Assembly: GCA_037127315.1 (NCBI GenBank) | Contig: JBBBDQ010001273.1 | Span: 3,023,501 to 3,087,500, forward strand | DNA length: 64,000 nucleotides | Direction: 5' to 3' | Source of the DNA: Ascarosepion bandense | Taxonomy: Eukaryota; Mollusca; Cephalopoda; Sepiida; Sepiidae | In this document: positions 20,309 to 28,767 of the stretch, piece by piece | How the letters are laid out: the number at the start of each line of letters is the position of its first letter | Numbering within the stretch: the first letter of the stretch is position 1 | The notes under the pieces: generated by a model | What the model saw: the letters and a program-made list of their open reading frames with translations, nothing else | Databases searched by the model: none | Told to the model about the DNA's origin: nothing | Translations under genes and position numbers: made by a program

Positions 20309-20309
<1 letters not shown>

Positions 20310-20366
<57 letters not shown>
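20310..20366. repeat. (TA)n microsatellite
   Basis: About 28 TA units, with a retroelement tail ending in it from the right. Confidence 0.95.
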
Positions 20367-20369
<3 letters not shown>

Positions 20370-20447
20370 GAAAACTCAACACATCATTTAGATTGGTTAT
20401 AAATTATAATTCATTTCTATGAACTAAATTGGCGCATTTCATCAGAC
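20367..20447 (-). repeat. Retroelement tail with hammerhead-like CTGATGA (minus strand)
   Basis: On the minus strand TCTGATGAAATGCGCC is followed by AATTTAGTTCATAGAAATG, then AT-rich sequence into (TA)n. The distance from the (TA)n and the CTGATGA...GAAA order match the PLE-like tail at 26057-26160, but stem II is weak (ATG/CAT). Confidence 0.45.
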
Positions 20448-20894
20448 CACACTATATTCGTTCCATTTGGTATACATATTTTCCCGGAATACACATTTTT
20501 TATAATGAAATGGAAAACAAGTAACATAACCTGAAACAGAGACTTTAGCCTTATCTCGGTGTGTACACATATATATAGCTACGAACATATGTGTAGGAAG
20601 ATATATATTGCTGCTTTGTTTTTCTTCAGTGGTTTACTGGCAGAAATGTATTTTTGGCAAACAGTTTTTTGTCATAAAGTGCTAGATATCGAGATAGTCA
20701 TAGAGCACTAATAGAATTAATCTGGAGAAGTTTAACACTTAGCCGAGCAACGTTATTTCAGTCAAGCCGACTTCAAAGATTCTGCACAAGAAACAAATCA
20801 CTAAATCGCGAAGACATCCAAATAACGCCTTCACGAAATTTTGAATTCAACATGACAGAAATACTCTGCCCAACTAAGTAAAAAATTTCTCCAC

Positions 20895-20896
<2 letters not shown>
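20448..20896. other. Non-coding, nothing recognised
   Basis: No ORF, repeat or RNA feature could be supported. Confidence 0.45.

Positions 20897-20897
<1 letters not shown>

Positions 20898-20941
<44 letters not shown>
20898..20941. repeat. (TA)n microsatellite
   Basis: About 21 TA units. Confidence 0.95.
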
Positions 20942-20943
<2 letters not shown>

Positions 20944-21273
20944 AAAATGGATAAGAACAAAGAAAATAATTAGAACGTTCAAACATTAATTTAAAACATT
21001 GCTCAATATAAAAATACAGCAACGAATCTTTATTATTAATTATGCTTTAGAACATGTACAAACTTCAAACTACTAAAAAATTGTATATTTTGTTTCGCCA
21101 TTGAAAAATCATTTTACCTCGTACAAAATATTTCCAAAAATAAAAGGATCTGTTTATAGTTCAATAAAACGTTTATTACCATCATTATTAACTACCTGAT
21201 GAGACATTGTTCTTTCTATGTCGAAACAGGATGTACAATTTTGTGGTAGTTTGTTGTTTGTAGATGCTTTAAA

Positions 21274-21274
<1 letters not shown>
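20942..21274. other. Non-coding, diverged repeat
   Basis: The stretch around 21190-21270 (GAGACATTGTTCTTTC, TGTCGAAAC, TGTACAA-TTTGT-GTAGTTTG) is clearly similar to 26600-26680, so a short dispersed repeat of about 80 bp is present. It contains the TCGAAAC motif typical of the tail sequences in this window. Confidence 0.45.
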
Positions 21275-21329
<55 letters not shown>

Positions 21330-21330
21330 T
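21275..21330. repeat. (TAA)n microsatellite upstream of the intact LINE
   Basis: About 18 TAA units, located ~550 bp 5' of the R4/Dong-like element. Confidence 0.95.
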
Positions 21331-21584
21331 TTTTTTTTAAATATTATAATTTTCTTAAAAACAAAACAAAACAAGAAAATAAATTAAATCCGATGAAAAA
21401 CAATTTATATGGTATTATTTTATAGAAAGTCTACGTATTTATTGATATATTTATTTTTATTTATCTATTGATTTAATTTACTTATTTAATTTATCTTATT
21501 CTGATAACCCTATTTTTGACCAGCGACTTTATTGAAAAAATAAATGATAGAGTGGACGAACAAATTATTACATTTTTTTTTCCG

Positions 21585-21935
21585 TTGATCGACCGTTACG
21601 CCCAAGTATGTTTTTTTTCTTTTTTTTTTTTTTTCAACCAGCGTCTCTCCATTTGAATTTTTCCTTTTCTCAATATGAAATTCTGTTTTAATATAAACAG
21701 GATTTTTTTTTTTTATGAAATTCGTTTTATTTTAATTAATTTATCTATTTGCTCTTTAAATGAACCTAAATAAAATCATCCGTATTATATTTCCTTTAGC
21801 TGTCGATATTTCATAAAAATTTCTTTTTTTTTTTTTTTTAACAAAATACTCTAGTATTGATGTGTTGTTTCGTTGAGCCGTTGCTAGGCCAAAGTTTTTT
21901 TTTTTAACCAGCGTCTTTCTCCTTGAATTCCAATC
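21585..21935 (+). repeat. Repeated 5'-UTR-like units of the R4/Dong-like LINE
   Basis: Two copies of one block about 285 bp apart: GTTGATCGACCGTTACGCCC-AAGT, a T-rich run, then CAACCAGCGTCTCTCCATTTG (21585-21656), and GTTGAGCCGTTGCTAGGCCAAAG, a T run, then AACCAGCGTCTTTCTCCTTG (21876-21925). A third partial (GACCAGCGACTTTATTG) is at 21520. Either the 5' UTR is built of tandem units or truncated 5' ends have accumulated. Confidence 0.5.
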
Positions 21936-22163
21936 GCGTATATGTCAGATGTTGCTTGGCAGCCCATTTAGGAGAAGGAAAACTCCGAACAACAACCCGC
22001 AACTCAAGGTGTTAATCGTGCCGAGGAGTGAATGGCTACTGCGTTATGAGGTCACAAACGATCCCCTACAGGCTTCGGGACCCTGTTTGTAAAAGACCGT
22101 TACCCAACGTGCCGGGCAACTTTGGGTGGACTTTTGGACCCGTGCGTCACTCGTGGGAAAAAC

Positions 22164-25100
22164 ATGAAAAATACAAATAGAAATAAAAAGTCCAGTATGG
22201 CTCTTCCAGTGGATAAACAGGGAGCCCGTCCTTCAGGAGGGAACCTACCTGAGGTCGAAAAATCTGCCATAGGAACAAACTCCTACACAAAGAATGAATC
22301 TTCAGGTCCCCACAACCAGGATAACCCTAACGTTGGTCCTGAAAATTCACCAGCTAGATCTACAACCGTATATTTAAAGAAAGAAAAAATAAAATGGTCT
22401 CGTGAGGAGTACAAAGTCGTTATGACTGCATTTCATGAAGCGTTACTCAAACCTCAAAAAAACGTGTCTCGCCAAACATATGACATTTGGCGTGAAAAAG
22501 TTGGTCAAGCAAATAGAAAGTATATTGACGAAAATAAATTAGCCAATGTACGTAGGTACATTATTCGTAATAACCGACTGACAGAGGCTGAAATCAATGA
22601 AATTAAAAGAATTGTAACAAGAAGAGACGAATCAACAAATTATGAAAAGAAACCGGAATCAGAAATAAAAAGTAATAACATCAAACAAGCCACAGTTCAT
22701 AATGTAGAAACCGTGAAACACGCAAATCACTGCGAAGATAATGCTGTGAATTTAAAAGTGCTGGAAAGGTGTGATCTGAGTCAGTTAAAAGACAAAAATA
22801 AAACGAGTTCAGAAAACATCGAAGATAATTATTTGACGGAAAATAAGAACAATATACAGGAAGCCAAGATAGAAATAAAAAACCATCTAAGTCAAATACA
22901 AAATATTACAATGGAGGAACGTGAACAGCTCCCAAAATTACTACCAACAAAACATAACCTCCGTACTATTAAACTCTACAATGCAGCACTGAAATCAATA
23001 CTGGATGAAGACCCTCATACAAATCTTAACGAAATAATATATGCATCAGCAACAGCAGCAACAAAAAAATTAAATATCAAAATAAAAACAAGGCAGTCTC
23101 GTAGATGTGAAGTTCCACCTTGGAAAAGAAAAAAAGAAAAAGAAATAGAACAACTTAGAAGTGAATTATCAATATTGGATGAACTGAGTAGAGGAATAAA
23201 TGTAAGAACTAGGAAAAGCAGAAGAGCCGTAAAAAAATATAACATCAAGAATGAAAATGACGTCTTATCAAATAAAGAAAAAATAAAGCAAAAAATCCAA
23301 CTAAAGGCTCAAAGAATAAGACGCTATGAAAAAAGAGCAAGATTTTACAGAGAAAACAAGATTTTTCAGACTGATACAAAGAGATTTTACAGGGAAATAG
23401 GTAAAAAAAGAATTGAAGTGACAGTACCCCCCAGAATGGAAGAAGTCACACAGTTCTGGGAAAAGATATGGGCTTGCCCTAAAGAACTTAGCAAGGAAGT
23501 ACATTGGATTACGCAAGAGATAGAACGAATGAAAAATAAACCCGAACAGACATGGTCTGCAATTACAGAAGATGATGTTAAATATGCACTAAAAAAAACA
23601 CACAATTGGAAATTCCCAGGCATAGATAAAATTCCTAACTTTTGGCTATATTATTTAAATGCAGCACATAAAAAACTAGCCAAAGAACTTCAAGAAATGG
23701 TTGACGATCCCACTAAAATTCCTGCATGGATGACCAAAGGAATTACATTTGTTCTACCCAAGAATGGTGACACAAAAAACCCGAAAAACTACAGACCAAT
23801 TACATGTCTTCCGACAACATATAAACTATTAACATCTATTTTAACAAAACAGACATATTTATTCTTACAAAGAAATGACATGATACCGCTTGAACAAAAA
23901 GGGTGCAAACGTGGCTGTTATGGTTGTAAAGACCAATTGCTGATTAACAAAATGATTCTGGAAAACTGCTACAGTACAAAGAAAAATCTTAGTACTGCCT
24001 GGATAGACTACCGAAAGGCATTCGATAGTGTGCCACATTACTGGATTTTAAAGACTTTAAATATATACAAGATATCGCCCGTCATCATCAATTTCATCAA
24101 ACAGTGCATGTCTATATGGAAAACAACCCTTTACCTCAATCATATAAATGGAACCTATAAGTCTGATGAAATAAACATCAAAAGAGGTATATTTCAAGGT
24201 GATTCTTTATCTCCCTTACTATTCTGCATATCATTAATAGCACTAACCAGTCAACTTAATAAGACAGAATGTGGTTATAAAATAGGCCAAAAGAAAATAA
24301 GCCATCTATTTTACATGGATGACTTAAAGTTATATGCTAAGAATGATAATGAGCTGGAAGGTCTTCTGCAAACTGTAAAATGCTTCAGCGAAGACATTGG
24401 AATGAAATTTAATTTGATTAAATGTGCTAAAGCTACAGTTTTACGTGGATCAATACAAGAAACATCCTCAATTAGCCTAGACCCTGCTGTAACAATAAAA
24501 GAATTGAAACCAGAAGAAGCTTATAAATACCTAGGTGTAAATGAGAGCGAAAACATTCACCATAAAAAAATGAAAGAAATAGTGCGTAAAGAGTACTATA
24601 GAAGGCTACGAATGATATTAAAAACTGAATTAAATTCACAGAACAGAGTTATGGCTATTAATAGCCTTGCAATCCCAGTTGTCCAATATAGCTTCAACAT
24701 CTTAAACTGGACTCTAAACGACATCAGGCGAATGGATGCTAAAACAAGAAAGCTTCTTTCTAAGCATAAGATGCATCATCCAAAGGCTGATGTAGACCGT
24801 CTATACATACCCCGTAAAGAAGATGGAAGGGGTCTTATTCAGCTGGAATTGTCATACAAGACAACAACTATTGGCTTACTAACATACATAGAAACAACAA
24901 AGGATTGGATGATACAATTAGTAAGGCAACATGAAGAAAGAAAGAAAGAATATTCAATAATAAAAGAAGGCAGTAAATACAAACAAGACTTACAGTTAGT
25001 AGATTCTGTAGAAAAACAAAACAGAAGCCAAGAACCAGCTATTGCGGCCAAAAATATGAAAATGAAAGCCAAAGATAAAGCTCTTGAAAAGATGAAACAG

Positions 25101-25334
25101 CGCTGGCAAGACAAACCTCTGCATGGCCAATATCCAGTACGTGCCAATAAATCCAATGTTGACAAAGTTAATACTCATCGATGGTTACGTGCATCTGGAT
25201 TAAAGTCTGAAACTGAAGGATTTATACTTGCAGCACAAGACCAAAGTCTTTTCACGAGAAACTTTCAGGCAAATATTGTGCATAATAATATGGATCCAAA
25301 ATGCAGGTTTTGTGATAAACACCAAAAAACTTAA
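22164..25334 (+). CDS. R4/Dong-like LINE polyprotein, RT part
   Basis: Open for ~1,057 codons from the first ATG at 22164 (the frame is open upstream, but without ATG). Residues 1-280 are basic and charged with no clear domain. About residues 530-560 have WKFPGIDKIPNFW. The RT follows: MTKGITFVLPKNGD, NYRPITCLP, EQKGCKRGCYGCKDQL, AWIDYRKAFDSVPH (motif A), IKRGIFQGDSLSPLLFC (motif B), LFYMDDLKLYA (motif C, YMDD) and FNLIKC. All catalytic residues are intact. The C-terminal region has MHHPKADVDRLYIP and GRGLIQLELSY, then KCRFCDKHQKT and a TAA stop in the middle of a CCHC knuckle. The product would lack the second half of the knuckle and the endonuclease. Few other disruptions suggest recent activity. 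Confidence 0.85.
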   Translation: MKNTNRNKKSSMALPVDKQGARPSGGNLPEVEKSAIGTNSYTKNESSGPHNQDNPNVGPENSPARSTTVYLKKEKIKWSREEYKVVMTAFHEALLKPQKNVSRQTYDIWREKVGQANRKYIDENKLANVRRYIIRNNRLTEAEINEIKRIVTRRDESTNYEKKPESEIKSNNIKQATVHNVETVKHANHCEDNAVNLKVLERCDLSQLKDKNKTSSENIEDNYLTENKNNIQEAKIEIKNHLSQIQNITMEEREQLPKLLPTKHNLRTIKLYNAALKSILDEDPHTNLNEIIYASATAATKKLNIKIKTRQSRRCEVPPWKRKKEKEIEQLRSELSILDELSRGINVRTRKSRRAVKKYNIKNENDVLSNKEKIKQKIQLKAQRIRRYEKRARFYRENKIFQTDTKRFYREIGKKRIEVTVPPRMEEVTQFWEKIWACPKELSKEVHWITQEIERMKNKPEQTWSAITEDDVKYALKKTHNWKFPGIDKIPNFWLYYLNAAHKKLAKELQEMVDDPTKIPAWMTKGITFVLPKNGDTKNPKNYRPITCLPTTYKLLTSILTKQTYLFLQRNDMIPLEQKGCKRGCYGCKDQLLINKMILENCYSTKKNLSTAWIDYRKAFDSVPHYWILKTLNIYKISPVIINFIKQCMSIWKTTLYLNHINGTYKSDEINIKRGIFQGDSLSPLLFCISLIALTSQLNKTECGYKIGQKKISHLFYMDDLKLYAKNDNELEGLLQTVKCFSEDIGMKFNLIKCAKATVLRGSIQETSSISLDPAVTIKELKPEEAYKYLGVNESENIHHKKMKEIVRKEYYRRLRMILKTELNSQNRVMAINSLAIPVVQYSFNILNWTLNDIRRMDAKTRKLLSKHKMHHPKADVDRLYIPRKEDGRGLIQLELSYKTTTIGLLTYIETTKDWMIQLVRQHEERKKEYSIIKEGSKYKQDLQLVDSVEKQNRSQEPAIAAKNMKMKAKDKALEKMKQRWQDKPLHGQYPVRANKSNVDKVNTHRWLRASGLKSETEGFILAAQDQSLFTRNFQANIVHNNMDPKCRFCDKHQKT

Positions 25335-25871
25335 TTAGACCACCTAATCTCAGGCTGTTCTGTGCTTGCCCCAAACGAATATAAAAATCGCCACGATAGA
25401 GTTGGGCAATATTTACATTGGGCAATGTGCAAACATTATGGAAAAGCTGTAATCAAACACTGGTATGAACATCATCCAGCACCTGTTACAGAAATAGAAG
25501 ATGTAACCATTCTATGGGATTACACCATCTACACAGACAGAAAAATTGAAGCAAACAGGCCAGACATTATTGTTAAAAACCAGAAGGAGAAAACTTGTCT
25601 ATTAATTGATATGGCTTGTCCAGCGGATTGTAACATAGCAATCAAGGAATTTGAAAAACTGTCAAAATATAAAGACCTGGAAATTGAAATAGAAAAAATG
25701 TGGAAATTGAAAACAAGAGTTGTGCCAGTGATAGTAGGTGCACTTGGAATGATAAAAAATGGAACAAAACAACACATTGAAAGAATCCCTGGAAACCCCA
25801 GCTTAAGAGATATACAAAAAATTGTCTTATTAAGTACAGCCCACACACTAAGGAAAACTTTATCTATGTAA
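25335..25871 (+). pseudogene. R4/Dong-like LINE endonuclease part, cut off by the stop
   Basis: Same frame as the preceding RT, separated only by TAA at 25332-25334. It begins LDHLISGC, which supplies the H and C of the zinc knuckle, then NRHDRVGQYLHWAMCKHYGK, WYEHHPAPVTEIEDVTILWD and the restriction-like nuclease core NRPDIIVKN...CLLIDMACP (PD...D). MWKLKTRVVPVIVGALG and LLSTAHTLRKTLSM follow, with a natural stop. This domain cleaves the target site in R2/R4-type LINEs. The relative at 16235-17058 reads through the equivalent site, so the stop is derived here. Confidence 0.85.
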
Positions 25872-26020
25872 TGCTAGGGATGATAGGGAAGATAGAAAAA
25901 CATGAAATGGAGTCATAACAACACGCCACTACCTGCCTTAGGTCTCCCCGCAGACTTGGTTGGTAGTGAGACCAAAGCAGAAATCGAAATATGATGAAAA
26001 ATGACATAATAATAATAATA

Positions 26021-26021
<1 letters not shown>

Positions 26022-26056
<35 letters not shown>
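26022..26056. repeat. (TA)n microsatellite
   Basis: A TA tract between the LINE 3' end and a minus-strand retroelement tail. Confidence 0.95.
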
Positions 26057-26059
<3 letters not shown>

Positions 26060-26165
26060 AAAGGTTGTTATAATGGTTTATAAATTCATTCACTACACAA
26101 AATTTTATTTTCGCGTTTCGAAGCTGCTACGTGTGCTTCTCATCGGATGATAAGTTGAAATGAAA
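26057..26165 (-). mobile_element. PLE-like tail with hammerhead-like hairpin (minus strand)
   Basis: On the minus strand the sequence enters with TTCAACTTATCATCCGATGA, forms a 5-bp hairpin, then GAAACGCG, and runs through ATAAAATTTTGTGTAGTG to end in (TA)n. The layout (hammerhead-like element about 60 bp before a TA tract) resembles the PLE tails elsewhere here. No coding part is attached. Confidence 0.5.
26115..26146 (-). ncRNA. Hammerhead-like motif (minus strand)
   Basis: On the minus strand CCGATGA (26146-26140; consensus CTGATGA with U4 changed to C) is followed by a perfect 5-bp stem GAAGC...GCTTC with a 10-nt loop, then GAAAC. One deviation in an otherwise complete core. No cleavage triplet was assigned. 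Confidence 0.45.
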
Positions 26166-26357
26166 ATTAAATGGTGAAAACGGTTCATTTATGGTGATAT
26201 GATGTTTAAGTGAATGTGGGCTTGGGTTTGGAGAGGTAGCTTAGTTTAAGACAGGTTCCTTATTTATTTTGTTTCTCATTCAGTAATGAAGTAGAGCACT
26301 CTGGCTATTAAGCGTGTATCATGATAATATACACGCTAAAAAGACTGCCTTCTTCTA
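26166..26357. other. Spacer, nothing recognised
   Basis: Probably the 3' UTR of the element whose tail is at 26057-26165, but no domain is readable. Confidence 0.35.
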
Positions 26358-26492
26358 CCGTGCGCCCATAGCTTAGTGGTAGAATCGCCGACTGATGCCA
26401 ATAGGGTCGGGTTTCAATCCTGGGTTAAAAGCAATCGGAATCTAACCGTACTGATGAGCTGTGATACAGCGAAACAGCCTGCGGATGACTAA
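26358..26492 (+). mobile_element. tRNA-derived SINE with hammerhead core, copy C (best)
   Basis: A compact ~135-bp element. GTGCGCCCATAGCTTAGTGG (A-box TAGCTTAGTGG) and GGGTTTCAATCC (B-box) form a tRNA-like pol III promoter about 50 bp apart. A short linker (AAAAGCAATCGGAATCTAAC) leads to a hammerhead core at 26451-26474 and ends GGATGACTA directly against (TA)n. Promoter-plus-ribozyme SINEs of this type are known from schistosomes (Smalpha). I do not know of a description from cephalopods. Copies A and B at 7.2-7.7 kb confirm that the parts travel together. Confidence 0.75.
26451..26492 (+). ncRNA. Hammerhead-ribozyme-like motif, copy C
   Basis: CTGATGA (26451-26457), perfect stem II GCTGT-GAT-ACAGC (26458-26470), GAAA (26471-26474), then CAGCCTGCGGATG. 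TGCGG can pair with CCGTA just before CTGATGA (five pairs including one G-U), giving an open stem I. The other copies imply that stem III was ACA-GATC-TGT followed by C, i.e. a GUC cleavage site. This copy seems to have lost bases there (CCTGC). Core integrity is high; self-cleavage of this exact copy is uncertain. Confidence 0.65.
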
Positions 26493-26696
26493 TATATATA
26501 TATATATTATTAGCTATTACATTAGTACATTTGAAAAACTACAAAAGGGTTTGTACATTCTGTTTTGACATTGAACATTACCATAATTCTTTCGATATCA
26601 AAGGCATCATTCTTTCAATGTCGAAACAAAATGTACAACTTTGTAGTAGTTTGCTGTTTATACATGTTCTAAATTATTAATTAATAATAAATATAC
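26493..26696. repeat. Short (TA)n and dispersed repeat related to 21190-21270
   Basis: (TA)n at about 26492-26507, then an element with CATCATTCTTTC-ATGTCGAAAC and TGTACAACTTTGTAGTAGTT shared with 21190-21270. No coding content. Confidence 0.45.
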
Positions 26697-26697
26697 A

Positions 26698-26752
<55 letters not shown>
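26697..26752. repeat. (TA)n-(TG)n microsatellite
   Basis: A short TA run continuing into about 22 TG units. Confidence 0.95.
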
Positions 26753-26756
<4 letters not shown>

Positions 26757-26759
26757 AAA

Positions 26760-27430
26760 GGCCGTCAGAAATAAAGACATATTTGATAAACCAAATATGC
26801 TTGGTAAATATCAATTTTCAATGATGTTAGAAAACAAAAATTACTGTAATCATGCGAATGGTACAAGGCAAAATTATTCAACATCCTCTGAACATTGAAC
26901 TTCGTACCGAAAGTTTGCGAGTTGGGATTCTTAGCTATAACTTCATGACACCTTTCGCCTTTCCATCGAACAATCACATAGATGACAACATGTACTACTC
27001 ATTGATTTATTCCTTCCTTCCTCGCAGACAACCCAGTACTAGTGACTCAAAGACAATCTTTTGACTTCTCCCTATATTAAAGCGAAATGACCCTTACCTA
27101 CAAGCGAAGGCATCAATATCGGGTAGATGTAATGCTCACCGAAAGAAGACATCAATCTCCGGGTGTGCAGCAAATGCAGGACTCGGCCTGTAATAGAGCT
27201 CCCATGAATTATGGCCAATTGTGTTCCGGCTATCGACCTGTCCGAATGAGCAGAGTGGAAATTGATGCTAACACTGTCTGGATCTCTAGGCGACAGTTGA
27301 GTAGGTCGTTCGTCTACGGACAGCCTTGGAAACATACACTCGCGCGCAAATAGACACGCGCATACATACATATAGGCATTTGGTCAATGATATATAAAGC
27401 TGAAATTGTGTGTTTGTCTGTTTGCAATTC
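26760..27430. other. Non-coding, moderately GC-rich in the middle
   Basis: 27080-27350 is less AT-rich than its surroundings and open on both strands for 80-99 codons, but neither frame shows a recognisable domain. I cannot tell whether it is a decayed exon or element. Confidence 0.35.
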
Positions 27431-27437
27431 TGAAAAG

Positions 27438-27508
<71 letters not shown>

Positions 27509-27537
27509 GTGTGTGTGTGAGAAAGAGAGAGATTAGA

Positions 27538-27582
<45 letters not shown>
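27438..27582. repeat. Compound (TA)n-(TG)n-(GA)n-(TC)n microsatellite
   Basis: Successive TA, TG, GAGA and CT tracts read directly. Confidence 0.95.
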
Positions 27583-27583
<1 letters not shown>

Positions 27584-27614
27584 CGTGTGTGGCATCTGAA
27601 TTTGTGGGATAAGG

Positions 27615-27936
27615 CGGTATTATTATTTACATATGGCCTGCTGTATTGGTCTTGTTATTTTTACAACGTTTCAACTGTTCTCCCCTCCAATCTACTTCAG
27701 GATTAAATAGTAATACAAGTCTTACTAATTAACCCATAGTCGAGTGGTGGTGGGAGAACAGGTGGATTCATGCCTTTCCCAGAGGTATTTGCGTGTAAGT
27801 CAAGTTTAGCAACCCAACTGAAATTGAAACTCGAATTTCCTGATATTCTCAAGCGGTCACCTTATAGAAACTGACCAGATTCAACGTTGCTTAACTTCGG
27901 TGATCGTGTTTTAACGTGATGTAACCGTAAGTCGTT
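27615..27936 (-). mobile_element. 5S rRNA-derived SINE (minus strand)
   Basis: On the minus strand the head reads CTTACGGTTACATCACGTTA, then GATCACCGAAGTTAAGCAAC, then GGTGACCGCTTGAGAATATC. These match, in order and spacing, metazoan 5S rRNA, including the internal promoter, with an ~12-nt deletion between the first two blocks. The body (27720-27815) carries CTTACACGCAAATACC and CTATGGGTTAA, the central block of the tRNA-headed SINEs such as 63252-63560. The tail has CTGAAG...GAAACGTTGTAAAAATAAC, shared with 4440-4560. The head is a SINE promoter, not a 5S gene. Confidence 0.75.
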
Positions 27937-28029
27937 TTAACCAAAACTCCTGCCAAAATACACCCCGAAATGACAGTGGTTTTGAGGGCCACTCCAGTCT
28001 ATCTACCCAGCTAATTAGATAGAATTTGA

Positions 28030-28745
28030 ATGATCTTGTATATACAGGATGCGTAAATTGTCGTCTAAATTAAGCAAAAATGAAAATAACACTGACATCA
28101 CATGTTAACATATATTTATCAAAATTACAGAAAAATATCTTGAAATTCGAAAGAGTAAATTTATTCAATAAAATCGCCTTTGATATCAAGCCGGCCTATA
28201 GAGGAATTCGGAATCTCTTGCATCTCTTCTGGATGGTCTCCTTGTTTGAAGTGATTAATACTGCCATAATCCTTGCCTTCAGTTCATTTTTGTTGGCCTC
28301 TCGCTCGATTGCACCGCACACTTTATAATTACGTGGCCAGATGTAAGGGGTGATGTGATTACAAAAATTGCCCGTTAGCCATGACTAAGTTTTCCTGGTT
28401 GTATGGCATGATGCAGCGTCCTGTCGTCAGACATAGGGTATTCCAGCAGCCACTTCTTTGACGTAGGTACCACTAACTTCTCAAAGCACTTGATGTAAGC
28501 CCCCGTGTTGAGTTTGAGGCTTTCACCAACAAATTTGAGAGCTCCTTTCTTATCAGAACAATTAGTGAGATTTCCGAGCTAGCCGTACTTTCTTAATCAT
28601 CATTAGACTCATCCAACTCTTTCACAATCCTCTGCGTTGTCATCCAAGCACAATGAAATGATAGTATTGGAGCTTCCGGAGTATATGCCAAGCGGTACAG
28701 CATACCGTTTTTAAATTTTTGTCCGGGTAAATTACGTCATGGTTC
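28030..28745 (-). mobile_element. Mariner-type transposase remnant (minus strand)
   Basis: Minus-strand frames give EGLK-like LKLNTGAYIKCFEKLVVP, a degenerate VF-QQDAASCHTARKTQSWL-like stretch, CGAIEREANKNELKARIMAV and KETIQKRCKRFRI. These are hallmarks of the C-terminal half of Tc1/mariner transposases (a DDE/D cut-and-paste enzyme), ending with CGACAATTTACGCATCCTG as a likely transposon end. At least two frameshifts and several stops; no intact catalytic triad is readable. Confidence 0.65.
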
Positions 28746-28767
28746 TCTTTGTCTCACGGACGATGCC

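Larger units (their letters stand above)
21876..26021 (+). mobile_element. R4/Dong-like non-LTR retrotransposon, nearly complete
   Basis: The only near-full-length LINE in the window. It has a 5' UTR of about 290 bp, one long reading frame (22164-25871, interrupted once), a 3' UTR of ~130 bp and a 3' end of ATAATAATAATA followed by (TA)n. The domain order is N-terminal region, RT, CCHC-type knuckle, restriction-like endonuclease, as in the R2/R4/Dong type of LINE, which has a single frame and no apurinic endonuclease. The TAA-repeat 3' end and the truncated relatives lying in TAA repeats fit Dong-type target preference (established for that group). Clade assignment is from motifs only. Confidence 0.85.

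Noticed and set aside
27072..27371. Open frames of 88-99 codons on both strands
   Set aside because: No domain, no splice or promoter context; kept only as an unexplained less AT-rich patch.
27841..27936. Possible 5S rRNA gene (minus strand)
   Set aside because: An internal ~12-nt block is missing, several stem positions are changed and it is fused to a SINE body; it is a SINE head.
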